Shown: positions 8,115 through 17,098, counted from the stretch's first letter. The stretch is 32,131 nucleotides of DNA from Selenomonadaceae bacterium (GCA_017406175.1 JAFQZB010000248.1:1-32131); one strand, 5' to 3'. Translations and numbers: made by a program. The notes: a model not told the origin generated them from the sequence alone.

Positions 8115-8796
8115 TGCGCTGATTGCCCGAAAAATAAATAACTTTTACATTTGGTGGCGGGAATTTCTTTCCTAGCATTTCTTGAAAAACTTCTTCATAA
8201 TGCCGCGTCCAATCTTCTTTTGGCGTGGATATGTAAGTTTCATCGTCTGTAATGTTCAACAGTACTAAAACCGTGCGGCAAATTTTCGGTAAAGCCATCT
8301 GATTCATGAAGTGCAAAAACGTCAATCGATTACCGAGCTGATAATATTTGTTTGTCCACGCCGCGAAATTTTCTGAGTCTGTGTTGGAAATTTCCTCGAA
8401 GACTTTGAGCATGGAGTTTGTAATTTTTTCAATGCTGTTGGGATTGCTCGCGCTGATTTTGCTAAGCATTTCTTTGATATGGGATTTAGCCTCGAATAAA
8501 TATAAAATTTTTCCGTCGGCAGAAACAGTGATTGCGTCCCAACGGGGCTGATTCGTCGCCCAAAAAGAAAATTTTTCTTTGAATGCTTCCCGCGATAAAC
8601 CGAGCACTTCGGAAAAAATTTTTGGCTCTTTAAGCTGATATTCTTTGTAAGACTCGACTTGCAACGGCGTCGCCCATTGAAGATTTCTTTCGCCAAGCAA
8701 TTCTTCCAACCGAGCCTCAAGTAAATCATCATTTACGATTTCCTGCATCCAAAATTTACTGCCCTTTAAAGCCTTTGAATTTGAAGTGTTGCTCAT
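8098..8796 (-). CDS. Orphan protein with PD-(D/E)xK-like pattern, function unknown
   Basis: 232 residues. The start is ATG at 8796, with AAGGGAG 8 bases upstream; a longer frame from 8829 adds 11 residues and lacks a site. The sequence reads GSKFWMQ near the N-terminus, then WDAIT (Asp87) and, after a predicted strand turn, LYLFEAKSH (Glu102, Lys104). This Asp-x(14)-Glu-x-Lys spacing is what a PD-(D/E)xK nuclease core would show. A later [16 protein letters not shown] segment is reminiscent of a widespread uncharacterised family. Nuclease activity is inference only. The gene is AT-rich (23 of 60 G+C in one block I counted, against 34 of 60 in cobA-hemD) and stands alone on its strand, which suggests transfer. 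Confidence 0.65.
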   Translation of the reverse strand: MSNTSNSKALKGSKFWMQEIVNDDLLEARLEELLGERNLQWATPLQVESYKEYQLKEPKIFSEVLGLSREAFKEKFSFWATNQPRWDAITVSADGKILYLFEAKSHIKEMLSKISASNPNSIEKITNSMLKVFEEISNTDSENFAAWTNKYYQLGNRLTFLHFMNQMALPKICRTVLVLLNITDDETYISTPKEDWTRHYEEVFQEMLGKKFPPPNVKVIYFSGNQRIIGTA

Positions 8797-8875
8797 ATTT
8801 ATTGCTCCCTTCGCATTTTTCTCCTTCATGATAACTTTTAATCTCTTATCGTGTCAATCGACGTGTGGCGGCGTA

Positions 8876-8905
8876 TTGGATTTTTTTCGGCGCGGGTGCT
8901 ATACT
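8876..8905 (+). promoter_or_regulatory. gyrA promoter
   Basis: TTGGAT (8876-8881), an 18-base spacer, then TATACT (8900-8905) preceded by TG at the extended -10 position (TGCTATACT). It lies about 30 bases upstream of the GTG start of gyrA. Confidence 0.65.
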
Positions 8906-8932
8906 GTGTTAAATAATGGAAGAGGTGAGAAT

Positions 8933-11374
8933 GTGCAAGAACTAAACTTTGGACACGGGAAGATTATCCCGGTCAATCTCGAACACGAGATGAAATTCTC
9001 TTACATAGATTACGCAATGTCGGTTATCGTGTCACGCGCCCTGCCCGACGTTCGCGACGGCTTAAAGCCCGTGCACCGCAGGATTCTTTACGCAATGCAA
9101 GAGGCAGGCATGACAAGCGGCAAGCCTTATAAAAAGTCGGCACGTATCGTCGGTGAGGTCTTGGGTAAATATCATCCGCACGGCGATACTTCCGTCTATG
9201 ATGCAATCGTTCGTATGGCGCAAGATTTCTCTATGCGGTACCTGCTAGCCGACGGGCACGGCAACTTTGGTTCGGTTGACGGTGACCCAGCCGCCGCCAT
9301 GCGTTATACCGAAGTCCGCATGTCGAAGATTTCCGAGCTTATGCTTCAGGACATCGAAAAAGATACCGTGGACTTCATGCCCAACTACGACGAATCACTC
9401 AAGGAACCGTCAGTTCTGCCCGCGAAGTTCCCTCAGCTGCTAGTCAATGGCTCATCGGGTATCGCGGTGGCCATGGCTACGAACATTCCCCCGCACAACA
9501 TAGGCGAGATTATTGACGCGACACTTTATCTAATCGACGAGCCAGACGCCTCGACCCGCGAGCTTATGAAGATTGTTAAAGGTCCCGACTTCCCGACCGC
9601 CGGCTTGATTATCGGCAAGGAAGGAATCCGCGATGCTTATGCCTCTGGACGCGGGGCAATCAAAATGCGGGCGCGAACGTCGATTGAAAAACTTTCCAAC
9701 GGCAAAAGCCGAATCCTCGTCACGGAGCTACCCTATCAAGTCAACAAAGCGCGACTGATTGAAAAGATTGCTGACCTCGTTCGCGACAAGACGATTGAGG
9801 GCATAACCGATTTGCGCGACGAGTCCGACCGCGAAGGCATGAGGATTGCTATCGACCTTAGACGCGACGCCACGCCGCAAATCATCTTGAATCAGCTGTT
9901 CAAGCATACGCAAATGCAAGATACCTTCGGCGTGAACATGATTGCACTAGTCGACGGCAAGCCGCAACTCCTAAACCTCAAGGAAATCCTCAAGCACTAC
10001 ATCAGGCATCAGGAAGAAGTCATCACGCGGCGCACACGCTTTGACCTAGCTAAGGCTCGCGCACGTGCCCACATACTCGAAGGCTTGACGACGGCGGTTA
10101 AAAGTCTCGAACGAGTGATTAAGATTGTCCGCGATAGTTCGTCAGTGGCAGACGCGAAATCGGAGCTTATGAGTTGGTTTGAATTCAGCGACGCTCAAGC
10201 ACAAGCGATTTTGGATTTGCGTTTGCAGAAGCTCACGGGGCTTGAACGTTCCAAACTCGACGAGGAATACCGCAACGTCATCGCGGCGATTAAGGACTAT
10301 GAATTAATTCTCGGCGACGAACAACGGATTTTGCAGATTATCAAAGACGAGCTGACGGCGGTCAAGGAAAAGTTCAACGACGACCGGCGCACAGAGATTG
10401 TCGGCGAGGAGTTGCAAGCGTTCGAGGCGGAGGACTTGATTGACGACGATGATATTGTTGTTACCTTGACGCACGGCGGCTACGTTAAGCGAATCGACCT
10501 GGACGCCTATAAACGGCAGAAACGCGGCGGCGTCGGTGTGACGGGCATGGGCACTAAGGAAGAAGACTTCGTGGAACAGATTCTGATAACCACGACGCAC
10601 CACACGATTTTATTTTTCACGAACAAGGGCAAAGTCTTCCACCTCAAAGCCTATCAAATCGCCGAATCGGGACGCGCCGCTAAGGGGAATCACATAAGCA
10701 ATCTTTTGATGATTGAGGCGGGTGAGAAAATTACCGCGATGATTAAGGTTAAGAACTTCGACCCGACGCGCTATCTGTTCATGGCGACGCGCAAAGGCAT
10801 CGTCAAGAAGACTCAGCTTAGCGAGTTTAGCTCGATGATGAAACGCGGCATGATTGCTATCAAGCTAGACAAGGACGACGAGTTGATTGGCGTCAAGTTC
10901 ACGGAAGGCGAACGTTACATTATCCTCGGCACCGCGCAGGGCATGACGATTTCTTTTGCGGAAGAGGAAGTGCGTTCAATGGGCAGGAGTGCTCGCGGCG
11001 TCAAAGGCATTCAGCTTAAGCGCGGCGACCGTGTCATTGGCATGGATAAACTACGGCGCGGGGCTGAAGTCTTGACCGTCAGCGAAGAGGGCATTGGCAA
11101 GCGCACGCCCGCCGAAGAGTATCGACCGCAGGGGCGCGGCGGCAAAGGTCTTATCAACATGAAGATAACCGAGAAGACTGGCGAAGTCGTCGGAATTAAA
11201 GTCGTCACGCCCGACCAGGAATTGCTTTTGATAACCACGGAAGGCTTTGTGATTCGCACGAGCATAGACGACATTGGCTTGCAGGGGCGCAATACTCAAG
11301 GCGTTATCCTCATGAAGACAAAGGAAGATGACCGCGTTGCCTCGTTGGCGACCGTCACGCTTAGGAACGATTAA
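8933..11374 (+). CDS. gyrA: DNA gyrase subunit A
   Basis: 813 residues. Breakage-reunion subunit of gyrase, which introduces negative supercoils with GyrB. The catalytic tyrosine is Tyr125 in AAMRYTE. The quinolone-determining region reads [10 protein letters not shown] (81-90): Thr at the Ser83-equivalent position and Asp at the Asp87-equivalent. The C-terminal pinwheel begins after ~500, with the GyrA box QKRGGVG at 529-535 (canonical QRRGGRG), which argues for GyrA rather than ParC. I chose GTG at 8933 because GAGGTG lies 5 bases upstream and the following residues ([20 protein letters not shown]) fit the family N-terminus. The open frame extends to 8786 but that part overlaps the promoter. 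gyrB is not nearby. Confidence 0.96.
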   Translation: MQELNFGHGKIIPVNLEHEMKFSYIDYAMSVIVSRALPDVRDGLKPVHRRILYAMQEAGMTSGKPYKKSARIVGEVLGKYHPHGDTSVYDAIVRMAQDFSMRYLLADGHGNFGSVDGDPAAAMRYTEVRMSKISELMLQDIEKDTVDFMPNYDESLKEPSVLPAKFPQLLVNGSSGIAVAMATNIPPHNIGEIIDATLYLIDEPDASTRELMKIVKGPDFPTAGLIIGKEGIRDAYASGRGAIKMRARTSIEKLSNGKSRILVTELPYQVNKARLIEKIADLVRDKTIEGITDLRDESDREGMRIAIDLRRDATPQIILNQLFKHTQMQDTFGVNMIALVDGKPQLLNLKEILKHYIRHQEEVITRRTRFDLAKARARAHILEGLTTAVKSLERVIKIVRDSSSVADAKSELMSWFEFSDAQAQAILDLRLQKLTGLERSKLDEEYRNVIAAIKDYELILGDEQRILQIIKDELTAVKEKFNDDRRTEIVGEELQAFEAEDLIDDDDIVVTLTHGGYVKRIDLDAYKRQKRGGVGVTGMGTKEEDFVEQILITTTHHTILFFTNKGKVFHLKAYQIAESGRAAKGNHISNLLMIEAGEKITAMIKVKNFDPTRYLFMATRKGIVKKTQLSEFSSMMKRGMIAIKLDKDDELIGVKFTEGERYIILGTAQGMTISFAEEEVRSMGRSARGVKGIQLKRGDRVIGMDKLRRGAEVLTVSEEGIGKRTPAEEYRPQGRGGKGLINMKITEKTGEVVGIKVVTPDQELLLITTEGFVIRTSIDDIGLQGRNTQGVILMKTKEDDRVASLATVTLRND

Positions 11375-11395
11375 AAGACTTGACCTGAAGTCGGC

Positions 11396-11424
11396 TTGAC
11401 ATATTACAATCGGAAAAAATTTAT
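11396..11424 (+). promoter_or_regulatory. Possible promoter of the alcohol dehydrogenase gene
   Basis: A consensus -35 TTGACA (11396-11401) is followed after 17 bases by a poor -10 (ATTTAT). A second pair, TTGACC at 11380 and TACAAT at 11405, has a 19-base spacer. The gap between gyrA and the ADH gene shows no obvious terminator, so read-through is also possible. Confidence 0.35.
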
Positions 11425-11438
11425 GGAGAGTGATTTAT

Positions 11439-12605
11439 ATGGCATTTGTATGGAACATCCCGACGAAGATTTTATTTGGCGCGAGCAAGCTCGGCGAACT
11501 GCACAAGGAGACGCCGCTCGGCAAGAAGGCTTTGATTGTCATCTCGAACGGACGCTCGACGAAAACTAATGGCAGTCTCGATAAGTTGCAAGAGGAGCTG
11601 ACGGCTTGGGGCGCGGAGTACGTCGTTTTCAACAAGATTGCGGCGAATCCGATTGAACCGACTGTGCAAGAGGGCGTAGACTTCGGGCGCGATAACGGCT
11701 GTGATTTCGTGGTAGGTTTGGGCGGCGGCTCGGTGCTCGACGCGGCTAAGGCTATCGCCTCGATGATTCCGCAAAAGGAAGGTCGCGTTTGGGATTACAT
11801 TATGTTTGGCACGGGCGGCAAGAAACCGTTGACGGAAAAAGCCCTGCCGTTCATAGCGATAACGACGAGTGCGGGCACTGGCTCCGAAGTCGACGCGGGC
11901 GCAGTCATCACCAACCCGGCGACTAACGAGAAAACTGCCTTCTTTGGAAGTTATCCCGTTTTAGCGATTGTAGACCCGCTGTATATGCTGACGGTTCCAA
12001 AACACTTCACGGCGTATCAAGGCTTCGATGCCTTCTTCCACAACGCCGAAGGTTACATTTCCAATGCGTGCAACGAGGCGTCCGCGATGATTGAGCTTAC
12101 GGCGATTGCAAAGCTAGCGAAATACTTGCCCATTGCCGTTAATGACGGACAGAATCTTGAGGCAAGGACGCAGGTCGCCTTCGCCAATACTCTCGGTGGC
12201 ATGTCGATGGACGTTTGCGTTTGTACGTCTGAGCATTCGTTAGAACATGCTTTGAGCGCGTATCATCAGGAGTTGCCACACGGCGCGGGCTTGATTATGT
12301 TGTCGGTTGCTTACTTTAGTCACTTCGTGGAAAAGCACGCCTGCGTCGACAAGTTCATAGACATGGCGCGGGCAATGGGCAAGGTCAATGCCGATAAGCC
12401 CGAAGACTTCATCGACGCGTTAAAGGAAATGCAAGCGGCTTGCGGCGTCGACAACCTTAAGATGAGCGACTACGGCATAAGCCCCGACGAGTTCCCGAAG
12501 ATGGTTCAGAACACCCGCGACGCTATGGGCTTTCTCTTGCAGTTCGACCCGATTCCCTTGACTTATGAAGATATGCTAAACATTTACAAGAAGTCTTACC
12601 GCTGA
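11439..12605 (+). CDS. Iron-containing alcohol dehydrogenase
   Basis: 388 residues, the normal size of group III (Fe-ADH/FucO-like) dehydrogenases that interconvert alcohols and aldehydes with NAD(P)H. The nucleotide-binding segment GGGSVLDAAKAIA and the TTSAGTGSEVDAGAVITNP block are clear. Metal ligands are visible as GFDAFFHNAE (D-x3-H) and the two-histidine region SEHSLEHALSAYHQELPHG, with one extra residue between the histidines compared with FucO. ATG at 11439 with GGAGAG 8 bases upstream; the frame opens at a GTG at 11430. Sequence resembles butanol dehydrogenase-type members, but substrate and cofactor cannot be told from sequence. In an anaerobe it probably disposes of reducing equivalents. 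Confidence 0.88.
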   Translation: MAFVWNIPTKILFGASKLGELHKETPLGKKALIVISNGRSTKTNGSLDKLQEELTAWGAEYVVFNKIAANPIEPTVQEGVDFGRDNGCDFVVGLGGGSVLDAAKAIASMIPQKEGRVWDYIMFGTGGKKPLTEKALPFIAITTSAGTGSEVDAGAVITNPATNEKTAFFGSYPVLAIVDPLYMLTVPKHFTAYQGFDAFFHNAEGYISNACNEASAMIELTAIAKLAKYLPIAVNDGQNLEARTQVAFANTLGGMSMDVCVCTSEHSLEHALSAYHQELPHGAGLIMLSVAYFSHFVEKHACVDKFIDMARAMGKVNADKPEDFIDALKEMQAACGVDNLKMSDYGISPDEFPKMVQNTRDAMGFLLQFDPIPLTYEDMLNIYKKSYR

Positions 12606-12627
12606 AATTTTTCGTGATTGTCAAGAC

Positions 12628-12656
12628 TTGTAATGAAAAATTTTTCGTGCTATTAT
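12628..12656 (+). promoter_or_regulatory. Promoter of a structured RNA candidate
   Basis: TTGTAA (12628-12633), a 17-base spacer, TATTAT (12651-12656) with TG at the extended position. Predicted transcription start is about 12663. The spacer contains the box TGAAAAATTTTTCGTG, and a near copy (TGAAATTTTTCGTG) lies at 12603-12616. Confidence 0.65.
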
Positions 12657-12662
12657 CTGCGC

Positions 12663-12893
12663 CGAAGGAGGAAAGATCTGGGGTGTACGAGGAATCAGAT
12701 AATGTCTAACCTACATTAAAATTAGGGAACCTGAATTGAATTCGGAAGATGGAGAATTGTCCGTGAGGCGAGTAACAGAGACCGAGCTTAAGGAACCCAC
12801 CTGCGAGTAAGCAGGTTTAGACATTCAGAGGAACCGGCACTTTGGAAGCCTTTTTCAGGAGAGGCCGCTGATTACAATCGGCGGTCTCTTCTT
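12663..12893 (+). ncRNA. Structured RNA candidate, class unassigned
   Basis: About 230 bases between a good promoter and a terminator-like hairpin, with no plausible ORF. AATGTCTAA (12701-12709) pairs perfectly with TTAGACATT (12817-12825), and the helix continues as CCT/AGG with one bulge. Inside it are a perfect hairpin ACCTGC-GAGTAA-GCAGGT (12799-12816) and a smaller hairpin around CTGAATTGAATTCGG (12731-12745). Outside it, ATCTG/CAGAT (12676-12699) can pair. GAGGAA occurs on both flanks of the long helix (12689 and 12828). The architecture (own promoter, long closing helix, multi-hairpin interior) suits a stable ncRNA such as a 6S-like or raiA-type RNA, but I could not match either from memory. 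A leader of yaaR is the alternative. Confidence 0.55.
12860..12893 (+). terminator. Terminator-like hairpin after the RNA candidate
   Basis: AGAGGCCGCTGATT and AATCGGCGGTCTCT form a long hairpin (about 13 pairs with G-U pairs and one irregularity) with a 2-4-base loop. A modest T-rich tail (CTTCTTG) follows. The weak tail leaves open an attenuator in front of yaaR. Confidence 0.55.
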
Positions 12894-12920
12894 GCGTTTG
12901 CAAACGAAATTTTATAAACT
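12892..12920 (+). promoter_or_regulatory. Possible yaaR promoter with palindrome
   Basis: TTGCGT (12892-12897), 17-base spacer, TAAACT (12915-12920), 19 bases before the yaaR ATG. A perfect 12-base palindrome CGTTTGCAAACG (12895-12906) overlaps the -35 and could be an operator. Confidence 0.35.
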
Positions 12921-12939
12921 AGCGGCGAGGTGAATTGAT

Positions 12940-13395
12940 ATGGCAGTAAAGATAGGAAGCTCGGCAATGCCCGCGTCCCCTTTTGAAATGCTACGCGGCG
13001 TGAGTGAACATCCCCGCGACAAAGAATTGAGTTTCGAGACGGAGCTAATGGAGCAACAATCCGAGGGCGTTTCTCATGAAGAAATGGAAGCGATGCTCAA
13101 AAAGATTGACGAGCAAGCAACCCGACTCACGAAGACGCCGACTTACGAGGAGCTTAAAGAGTATCGCACGCTGATAAAAAATTTTATCGGGGCGGCAGTC
13201 AGCAATATGTACGAGGTGCACACGTCCGCCGGCTGGGACAGAATGGGTCGGCAACGCGTTTATACTACAGTGAGGAAAATCGACCGCAAGCTTGAGGACA
13301 TGGCGGAACGAATTCGGCTGGGGCAATCGGATCAGCTTGATGTAATCGCCGCACATGACGCTATCCGCGGAATGCTCGTCGATATATTCATGTGA
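12940..13395 (+). CDS. yaaR: YaaR family protein (DUF327)
   Basis: 151 residues, matching the YaaR/DUF327 family: a polar N-terminus, a long helical middle (HEEMEAMLKKIDEQATRLTKTPTYEELKEYR) and the KNFIGAAVSNMYEVHTSAGWDRMGRQRVYTTVRKID core. The function is unknown. In Bacillota the gene commonly precedes holB, as it does here. The start is ATG at 12940 with GAGGTG upstream. Its TGA overlaps the holB ATG (TGATG), so the two are translationally coupled. Confidence 0.85.
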   Translation: MAVKIGSSAMPASPFEMLRGVSEHPRDKELSFETELMEQQSEGVSHEEMEAMLKKIDEQATRLTKTPTYEELKEYRTLIKNFIGAAVSNMYEVHTSAGWDRMGRQRVYTTVRKIDRKLEDMAERIRLGQSDQLDVIAAHDAIRGMLVDIFM

Positions 13396-14381
13396 TGATT
13401 GGCTGGAAAAATTTAATCGGACACGCCGCGACGATTGCTTACCTCAGGAAGAACATCGCCGAAGAAAAATTTCCGCACGCCGTGATATTCTCTGGCGCGG
13501 AGGGTGTCGGCAAAAGGTTAGCGGCTGAAGTCTGCGCGGCGGCTCTGCTGTGTGAAAGTCCCGTTGACGGCTCCCCGTGCGGCGTCTGTGAAAGTTGTCA
13601 TCTCGTGGCGGCGAGGACTCACCCAGATTTTTACGTTGTGGAGGCGGAGGAGACTAAGACCGCCCGCAATATCAAAATCGGGCAGATAAGAGACTTGCAA
13701 GCCGAAGTAGCATTGCGCCCGATAAATTCTGTGCGGCGCGTGGTGATAATCGACGGGGCGGAACTCATGAACAAAACGGCGGCGAACTGTCTGCTTAAAA
13801 CAATCGAGGAGCCGCCGAGCCAAACGATATTTATCCTGCTGACGGCGAATCGAACGGGCTTGCTGATGACGATTCGTTCGCGGTGTATGACGGTGCACTT
13901 TGACAAGCTCACGCCCAAGCAGATTGCCGAGGAGCTAATCAATCGCGGCGTCGAAGTCCAAGAGGCGGAGCGGCTATCAGTGATTGCGGGCGGCAGTTTC
14001 GGACGGGCGTTAATGTTAAGGGATTCAGGCGGCGCAGAACTTCGCGAGGCGGCATTAGACACGATAGAAAAGATTTCACGTGCGGAACTCACGAACGAGG
14101 ACATCTTTAAGCGAGGGGCGGTAATGGCGGATTGGTCGCGGGACAAGTTCTCGGACTTCCTAACGCACGTACAAAAACTTCTGCGGGACATCTGCTTTGC
14201 CGAAGAGTTGGAGCCGCATAACCCCGACTTAGTATCGCGGCTTAGCAAGATAAACCTTCCCGAACGGAAAATCTTTCTGATGATAGAGGCGGGCGCGAAA
14301 ATTCATCGGCGGCTAAAATCGAACGCGAGCTTGCGACTGCTAGCCGAGGCATATCTTATGGAACTTAGGAACCTTCGCTGA
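13395..14381 (+). CDS. holB: DNA polymerase III delta' subunit
   Basis: 328 residues. Clamp-loader subunit that helps place the sliding clamp at primer ends. The P-loop position reads GAEGVGKR (34-41): the usual Ser/Thr after GK is Arg, in line with delta' subunits that do not hydrolyse ATP. A zinc module is formed by Cys53, Cys62, Cys65 and Cys68. [16 protein letters not shown] (126-141) and the SRC sensor motif (162-164) are typical. Start ATG at 13395 overlaps the yaaR stop; a GTG directly upstream at 13392 is an alternative. The stop codon lies inside a rho-independent terminator hairpin, so transcription probably ends here. Confidence 0.93.
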   Translation: MIGWKNLIGHAATIAYLRKNIAEEKFPHAVIFSGAEGVGKRLAAEVCAAALLCESPVDGSPCGVCESCHLVAARTHPDFYVVEAEETKTARNIKIGQIRDLQAEVALRPINSVRRVVIIDGAELMNKTAANCLLKTIEEPPSQTIFILLTANRTGLLMTIRSRCMTVHFDKLTPKQIAEELINRGVEVQEAERLSVIAGGSFGRALMLRDSGGAELREAALDTIEKISRAELTNEDIFKRGAVMADWSRDKFSDFLTHVQKLLRDICFAEELEPHNPDLVSRLSKINLPERKIFLMIEAGAKIHRRLKSNASLRLLAEAYLMELRNLR

Positions 14382-14397
14382 CAGCGGAGGCTTTTTT
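14372..14397 (+). terminator. Rho-independent terminator overlapping the holB stop
   Basis: CCTTCGCT-GAC-AGCGGAGG, eight pairs including one G-U, followed by C and six T. The holB TGA (14379-14381) forms part of the stem and loop. Confidence 0.8.
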
Positions 14398-14410
14398 ATG
14401 CAGTTTTAAT

Positions 14411-14439
14411 TTGCAAAAGGGCGTTGCGGTTGCTATCAT
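14411..14439 (+). promoter_or_regulatory. smpB promoter
   Basis: TTGCAA (14411-14416), 17-base spacer, TATCAT (14434-14439) preceded by the extended element TGC. Only about 12 bases separate the predicted start from the ribosome binding site GGAGG at 14446-14450. Confidence 0.65.
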
Positions 14440-14458
14440 TGCGGCGGAGGTGGTCTAT

Positions 14459-14923
14459 ATGACGAAAGACGCGATAAAGGTTGCGTGCGAGAATCGGAAG
14501 GCACGCCACGATTATTTTATCCATGAGACTTTCGAGGCAGGCATTGAGCTTAAAGGGACGGAGGTCAAAAGCCTGCGGGCGGGCAAGGCGAACTTGCGCG
14601 ACAGCTATGCCGAGGTCAAGGACGGTGAAGTTTTCGTCGAGCACATGCATATCAGCCCGTATGAGCAGGGAAATATCTTCAATCATGAGCCGTTGCGCCC
14701 GCGTCGATTGCTCTTACACAAGCGCGAGATTCTAAAGCTCTTCGGTAAGACACGAGAGAAAGGCTTTACTCTGGTTCCGCTTAAGATTTACTTCAAAAAG
14801 GGGCGGGCAAAGATGGAATTAGCCTTAGCGAGCGGCAAACATAACTACGATAAACGAGACGCCTTGCACGAAAAATCCGCCCAACGCGACATTGAACGGG
14901 CAATGAAGGAGAGGTCGAGATGA
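14459..14923 (+). CDS. smpB: SsrA-binding protein SmpB
   Basis: 154 residues. Binds tmRNA and delivers it to stalled ribosomes for trans-translation. Family blocks are clear: [38 protein letters not shown], and the C-terminal KHNYDKRD before a basic tail ([15 protein letters not shown]) that enters the empty mRNA channel. ATG at 14459 with GGAGG 8 bases upstream; the frame opens earlier at 14411, but that part lies in the promoter. Its TGA overlaps the ATG of the next gene. The tmRNA gene itself is not seen in the window. Confidence 0.96.
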   Translation: MTKDAIKVACENRKARHDYFIHETFEAGIELKGTEVKSLRAGKANLRDSYAEVKDGEVFVEHMHISPYEQGNIFNHEPLRPRRLLLHKREILKLFGKTREKGFTLVPLKIYFKKGRAKMELALASGKHNYDKRDALHEKSAQRDIERAMKERSR

Positions 14924-15513
14924 TTAAGAAACTTTTTGCCGCCGTGATGATGATTGCCCTTATGGCTGTCACGCACAACGCCTGCGCCGCGCCGGAGATA
15001 AACTATCAAGTTCATGTCCAAGATTATGGCTGGATGCATCCCGTCGGCGAAGATCAAGTAGCCGGCACTACGGGAGAAGGCAAACGCATTGAGGCGATAA
15101 TTATAAATTGCTCCTCGCCTATCGAGTACAATGCTCACCTTCAAGATTGGGGCTGGCAAGGCTGGGTTAGTCAAGGCTACATCGCCGGCACCGTGAACGA
15201 GGGACGCCGCCTTGAGGGAATTAGAATTCGTTTCGCTGATAGCACTGCGGACCGATACGACATTTATTATCGGGCTTACGTTCAAGACATTGGCTGGCAA
15301 CGCTGGGTTAAAAACGGTCAAGTCGCCGGGACTGAAGGTCGGGGCAAACGCATGGAGGCTTTGCAAATCCGAATCGTGCGCAAGGGCGAGAGCTTCGGCA
15401 ATGACAGATACGACAGCGACCGCTACGGCAACGACAGGTATCACCACGGCAGACACAGACACAGACGCGGCTACGATTACTACGACGATGACTACTACGG
15501 CTATTATCGGTAA
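14920..15513 (+). CDS. Secreted protein with three ChW repeats and Tyr/Asp/Arg/His-rich tail
   Basis: 197 residues. The signal peptide covers residues 1-23 with likely cleavage at ACA-AP. Three repeats of the 'clostridial hydrophobic with conserved W' type follow at about 28-62, 68-104 and 115-151. Each has the form Q-D-x-G-W, V, (I/V)AGT, then G-x-R-(I/L/M)-E. From residue 158 to the end is low complexity: repeated D-R-Y units, a His/Arg stretch and a final [11 protein letters not shown]. ChW repeats occur on extracellular and cell-surface proteins of Clostridia and relatives; their binding partner is not settled. Overlaps smpB by ATGA and is followed 8 bases later by a GT41 enzyme, so it is a candidate glycosylation substrate by position only. 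Confidence 0.8.
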   Translation: MIKKLFAAVMMIALMAVTHNACAAPEINYQVHVQDYGWMHPVGEDQVAGTTGEGKRIEAIIINCSSPIEYNAHLQDWGWQGWVSQGYIAGTVNEGRRLEGIRIRFADSTADRYDIYYRAYVQDIGWQRWVKNGQVAGTEGRGKRMEALQIRIVRKGESFGNDRYDSDRYGNDRYHHGRHRHRRGYDYYDDDYYGYYR

Positions 15514-15521
15514 GGATTAAC

Positions 15522-17087
15522 ATGAACATCTTAAAGACATATTCTAAGGCTCTAAAACTGTACAGGGCAAAAAATTACGACGAGGCATTGAAGATTGTTT
15601 CCAAAGTCAAAGCCGCCGCCCCAAATTGGGATAAACCATTCTTGCTGGAGGTTTTCATAAGGCGCGAACAAGGCGAGCGGATTAAAACTTTGCCCATGCT
15701 GGAAAAGCTTCTGCCGCGCTTGAAAGATTCTTCGCCAGAGGATAAAGCAATGGCAGCGGACGCGTTTAACTGTCTCGGCTCCGTAAACCGATTTCTCGGA
15801 CGCAATGAAGAGGCGGTACGGGCTTTTTGCCTGTCGGCTAGCTTATCAGACGACAATCACAAGGCTTGCGACGAGATAAGCAACGCCCTGTTCACGGCGA
15901 GCAGTGCCGAAAACTTTTCTGCCGAAGACTTTCAAGCACTCTACGCCGAGTACAAAAAATATCTAGCGGACATTGCGCCCTACCCGAAGAAATTCTACGA
16001 GCATAAAAAAATTCGCGTGGGGTTCTTGTCGGCTAACTTTCAATGGAGCGTCGTCATGTCGTGGAGTTGGTACTTCTTTAACGACACCTTTAACGACAAA
16101 GCCTTCACGGTCTATTGTTACTCGAATGTCAAAGAGCCTGACGAAGTTACGGAGCTTTTCCGCAAGGTCGTCAAAAATTGGCGGGATATCTACGACTTGA
16201 CGGACGAGGAAGCGGCTAAACTGATTCGCGACGACGAAATTGACATTCTCTTTGACCTGGACGGGCACACCCAAAACAATCGGTTGCGTGTGGCGGCGTA
16301 TCGACCAGCTAGCGTGCAAATCTCTGGCGTCGGCTTCATGAACTCGACGGGGCTTGAGTGCTTCGATTACTTCCTGTCAGACGTTTACTGCGCGGGCGAC
16401 GAAAGTTATTTCACGGAAAAACTTATCGTCCTGCCGCATAGTCATATCTGTTACGAGTCGCCGATTAAGCTTGAACCCGCCGACGCTCCGCCCTGCCTTA
16501 GAAATGGTTACGTGACGTTCGGGAGCTTTAACAACTTCGCAAAGGTCACTGATTCTATTCTGCTTGCCTGGAAAAAAATTCTCGACGCCGTGCCCGATAG
16601 CCGATTGCTTCTCAAGCATAAAATCTTCAGCAACGACGACGGAAGGGAATTCGTAAGCGAACGCATGAAAAGTTTTGGCTTCGACCTAGCGCGGGTGGAA
16701 ATGCGCGGCTTCTCGGATAGCAATTATCTCGTTGAGTATGGCGACATGGATATTGCCCTTGATACCTTCCCTTATACCGGCGGCGTGACGACTTGTGAGG
16801 CTTTGTATATGGGCGTTCCCGTCGTTAGCTTGTATGGAGACAGGCACGGGACGCGCTTTGGTCTTAGCCTTCTAAGTAATGCTGGGCTTGGTGAATTGGC
16901 TGTTGCCTCTTATGATGAGTACGTTGGGCGGGCTGTCTTGCTTGCGAGTGATTGGGAGCTATTAGCTATCCTCCGAAAAAATTTGCGGGTGATGATGAAG
17001 AAGTCACCGCTCATGGATTCGGCAGGTTACATTCGCGAAGTTGAACAAGCCTTTATCAAAGTCCTAAACGAGGCAAGGCAAGAGTAA
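15522..17087 (+). CDS. SPINDLY/GT41-type O-GlcNAc transferase-like glycosyltransferase, copy 1
   Basis: 521 residues. One clear TPR-like pair of helices sits at 5-45 and another at 78-110; the catalytic GT41 region runs from about 160 to 510. Visible family blocks are DILFDLDGHT (241-250), YRPASVQISGVG, the nucleotide-sugar region FGSFNNFAKVTDSILLAW (Lys341 aligns with the essential Lys of human OGT), DTFPYTGGVTTCEAL and HGTRFG. GT41 enzymes transfer GlcNAc or related sugars to Ser/Thr of proteins. Where the family and the paralog at 18.1-19.6 kb have His-Pro-Val, this copy reads S-V-V (176-178). Normal GC for the window (30 of 60 in one counted block). Probably the last gene of the smpB transcript. 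Confidence 0.88.
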   Translation: MNILKTYSKALKLYRAKNYDEALKIVSKVKAAAPNWDKPFLLEVFIRREQGERIKTLPMLEKLLPRLKDSSPEDKAMAADAFNCLGSVNRFLGRNEEAVRAFCLSASLSDDNHKACDEISNALFTASSAENFSAEDFQALYAEYKKYLADIAPYPKKFYEHKKIRVGFLSANFQWSVVMSWSWYFFNDTFNDKAFTVYCYSNVKEPDEVTELFRKVVKNWRDIYDLTDEEAAKLIRDDEIDILFDLDGHTQNNRLRVAAYRPASVQISGVGFMNSTGLECFDYFLSDVYCAGDESYFTEKLIVLPHSHICYESPIKLEPADAPPCLRNGYVTFGSFNNFAKVTDSILLAWKKILDAVPDSRLLLKHKIFSNDDGREFVSERMKSFGFDLARVEMRGFSDSNYLVEYGDMDIALDTFPYTGGVTTCEALYMGVPVVSLYGDRHGTRFGLSLLSNAGLGELAVASYDEYVGRAVLLASDWELLAILRKNLRVMMKKSPLMDSAGYIREVEQAFIKVLNEARQE

Positions 17088-17098
17088 GCAAAAAAATT

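Noticed and set aside
12663-12893. RNase P RNA, SRP RNA or tmRNA
   Set aside because: GAGGAAAG and ACAGAGACCGAGCTTA recall RNase P, but the length is too short and the other conserved regions are missing; the SRP GGTCCGGAAGGAAGCA core and the tmRNA 5' end are absent.
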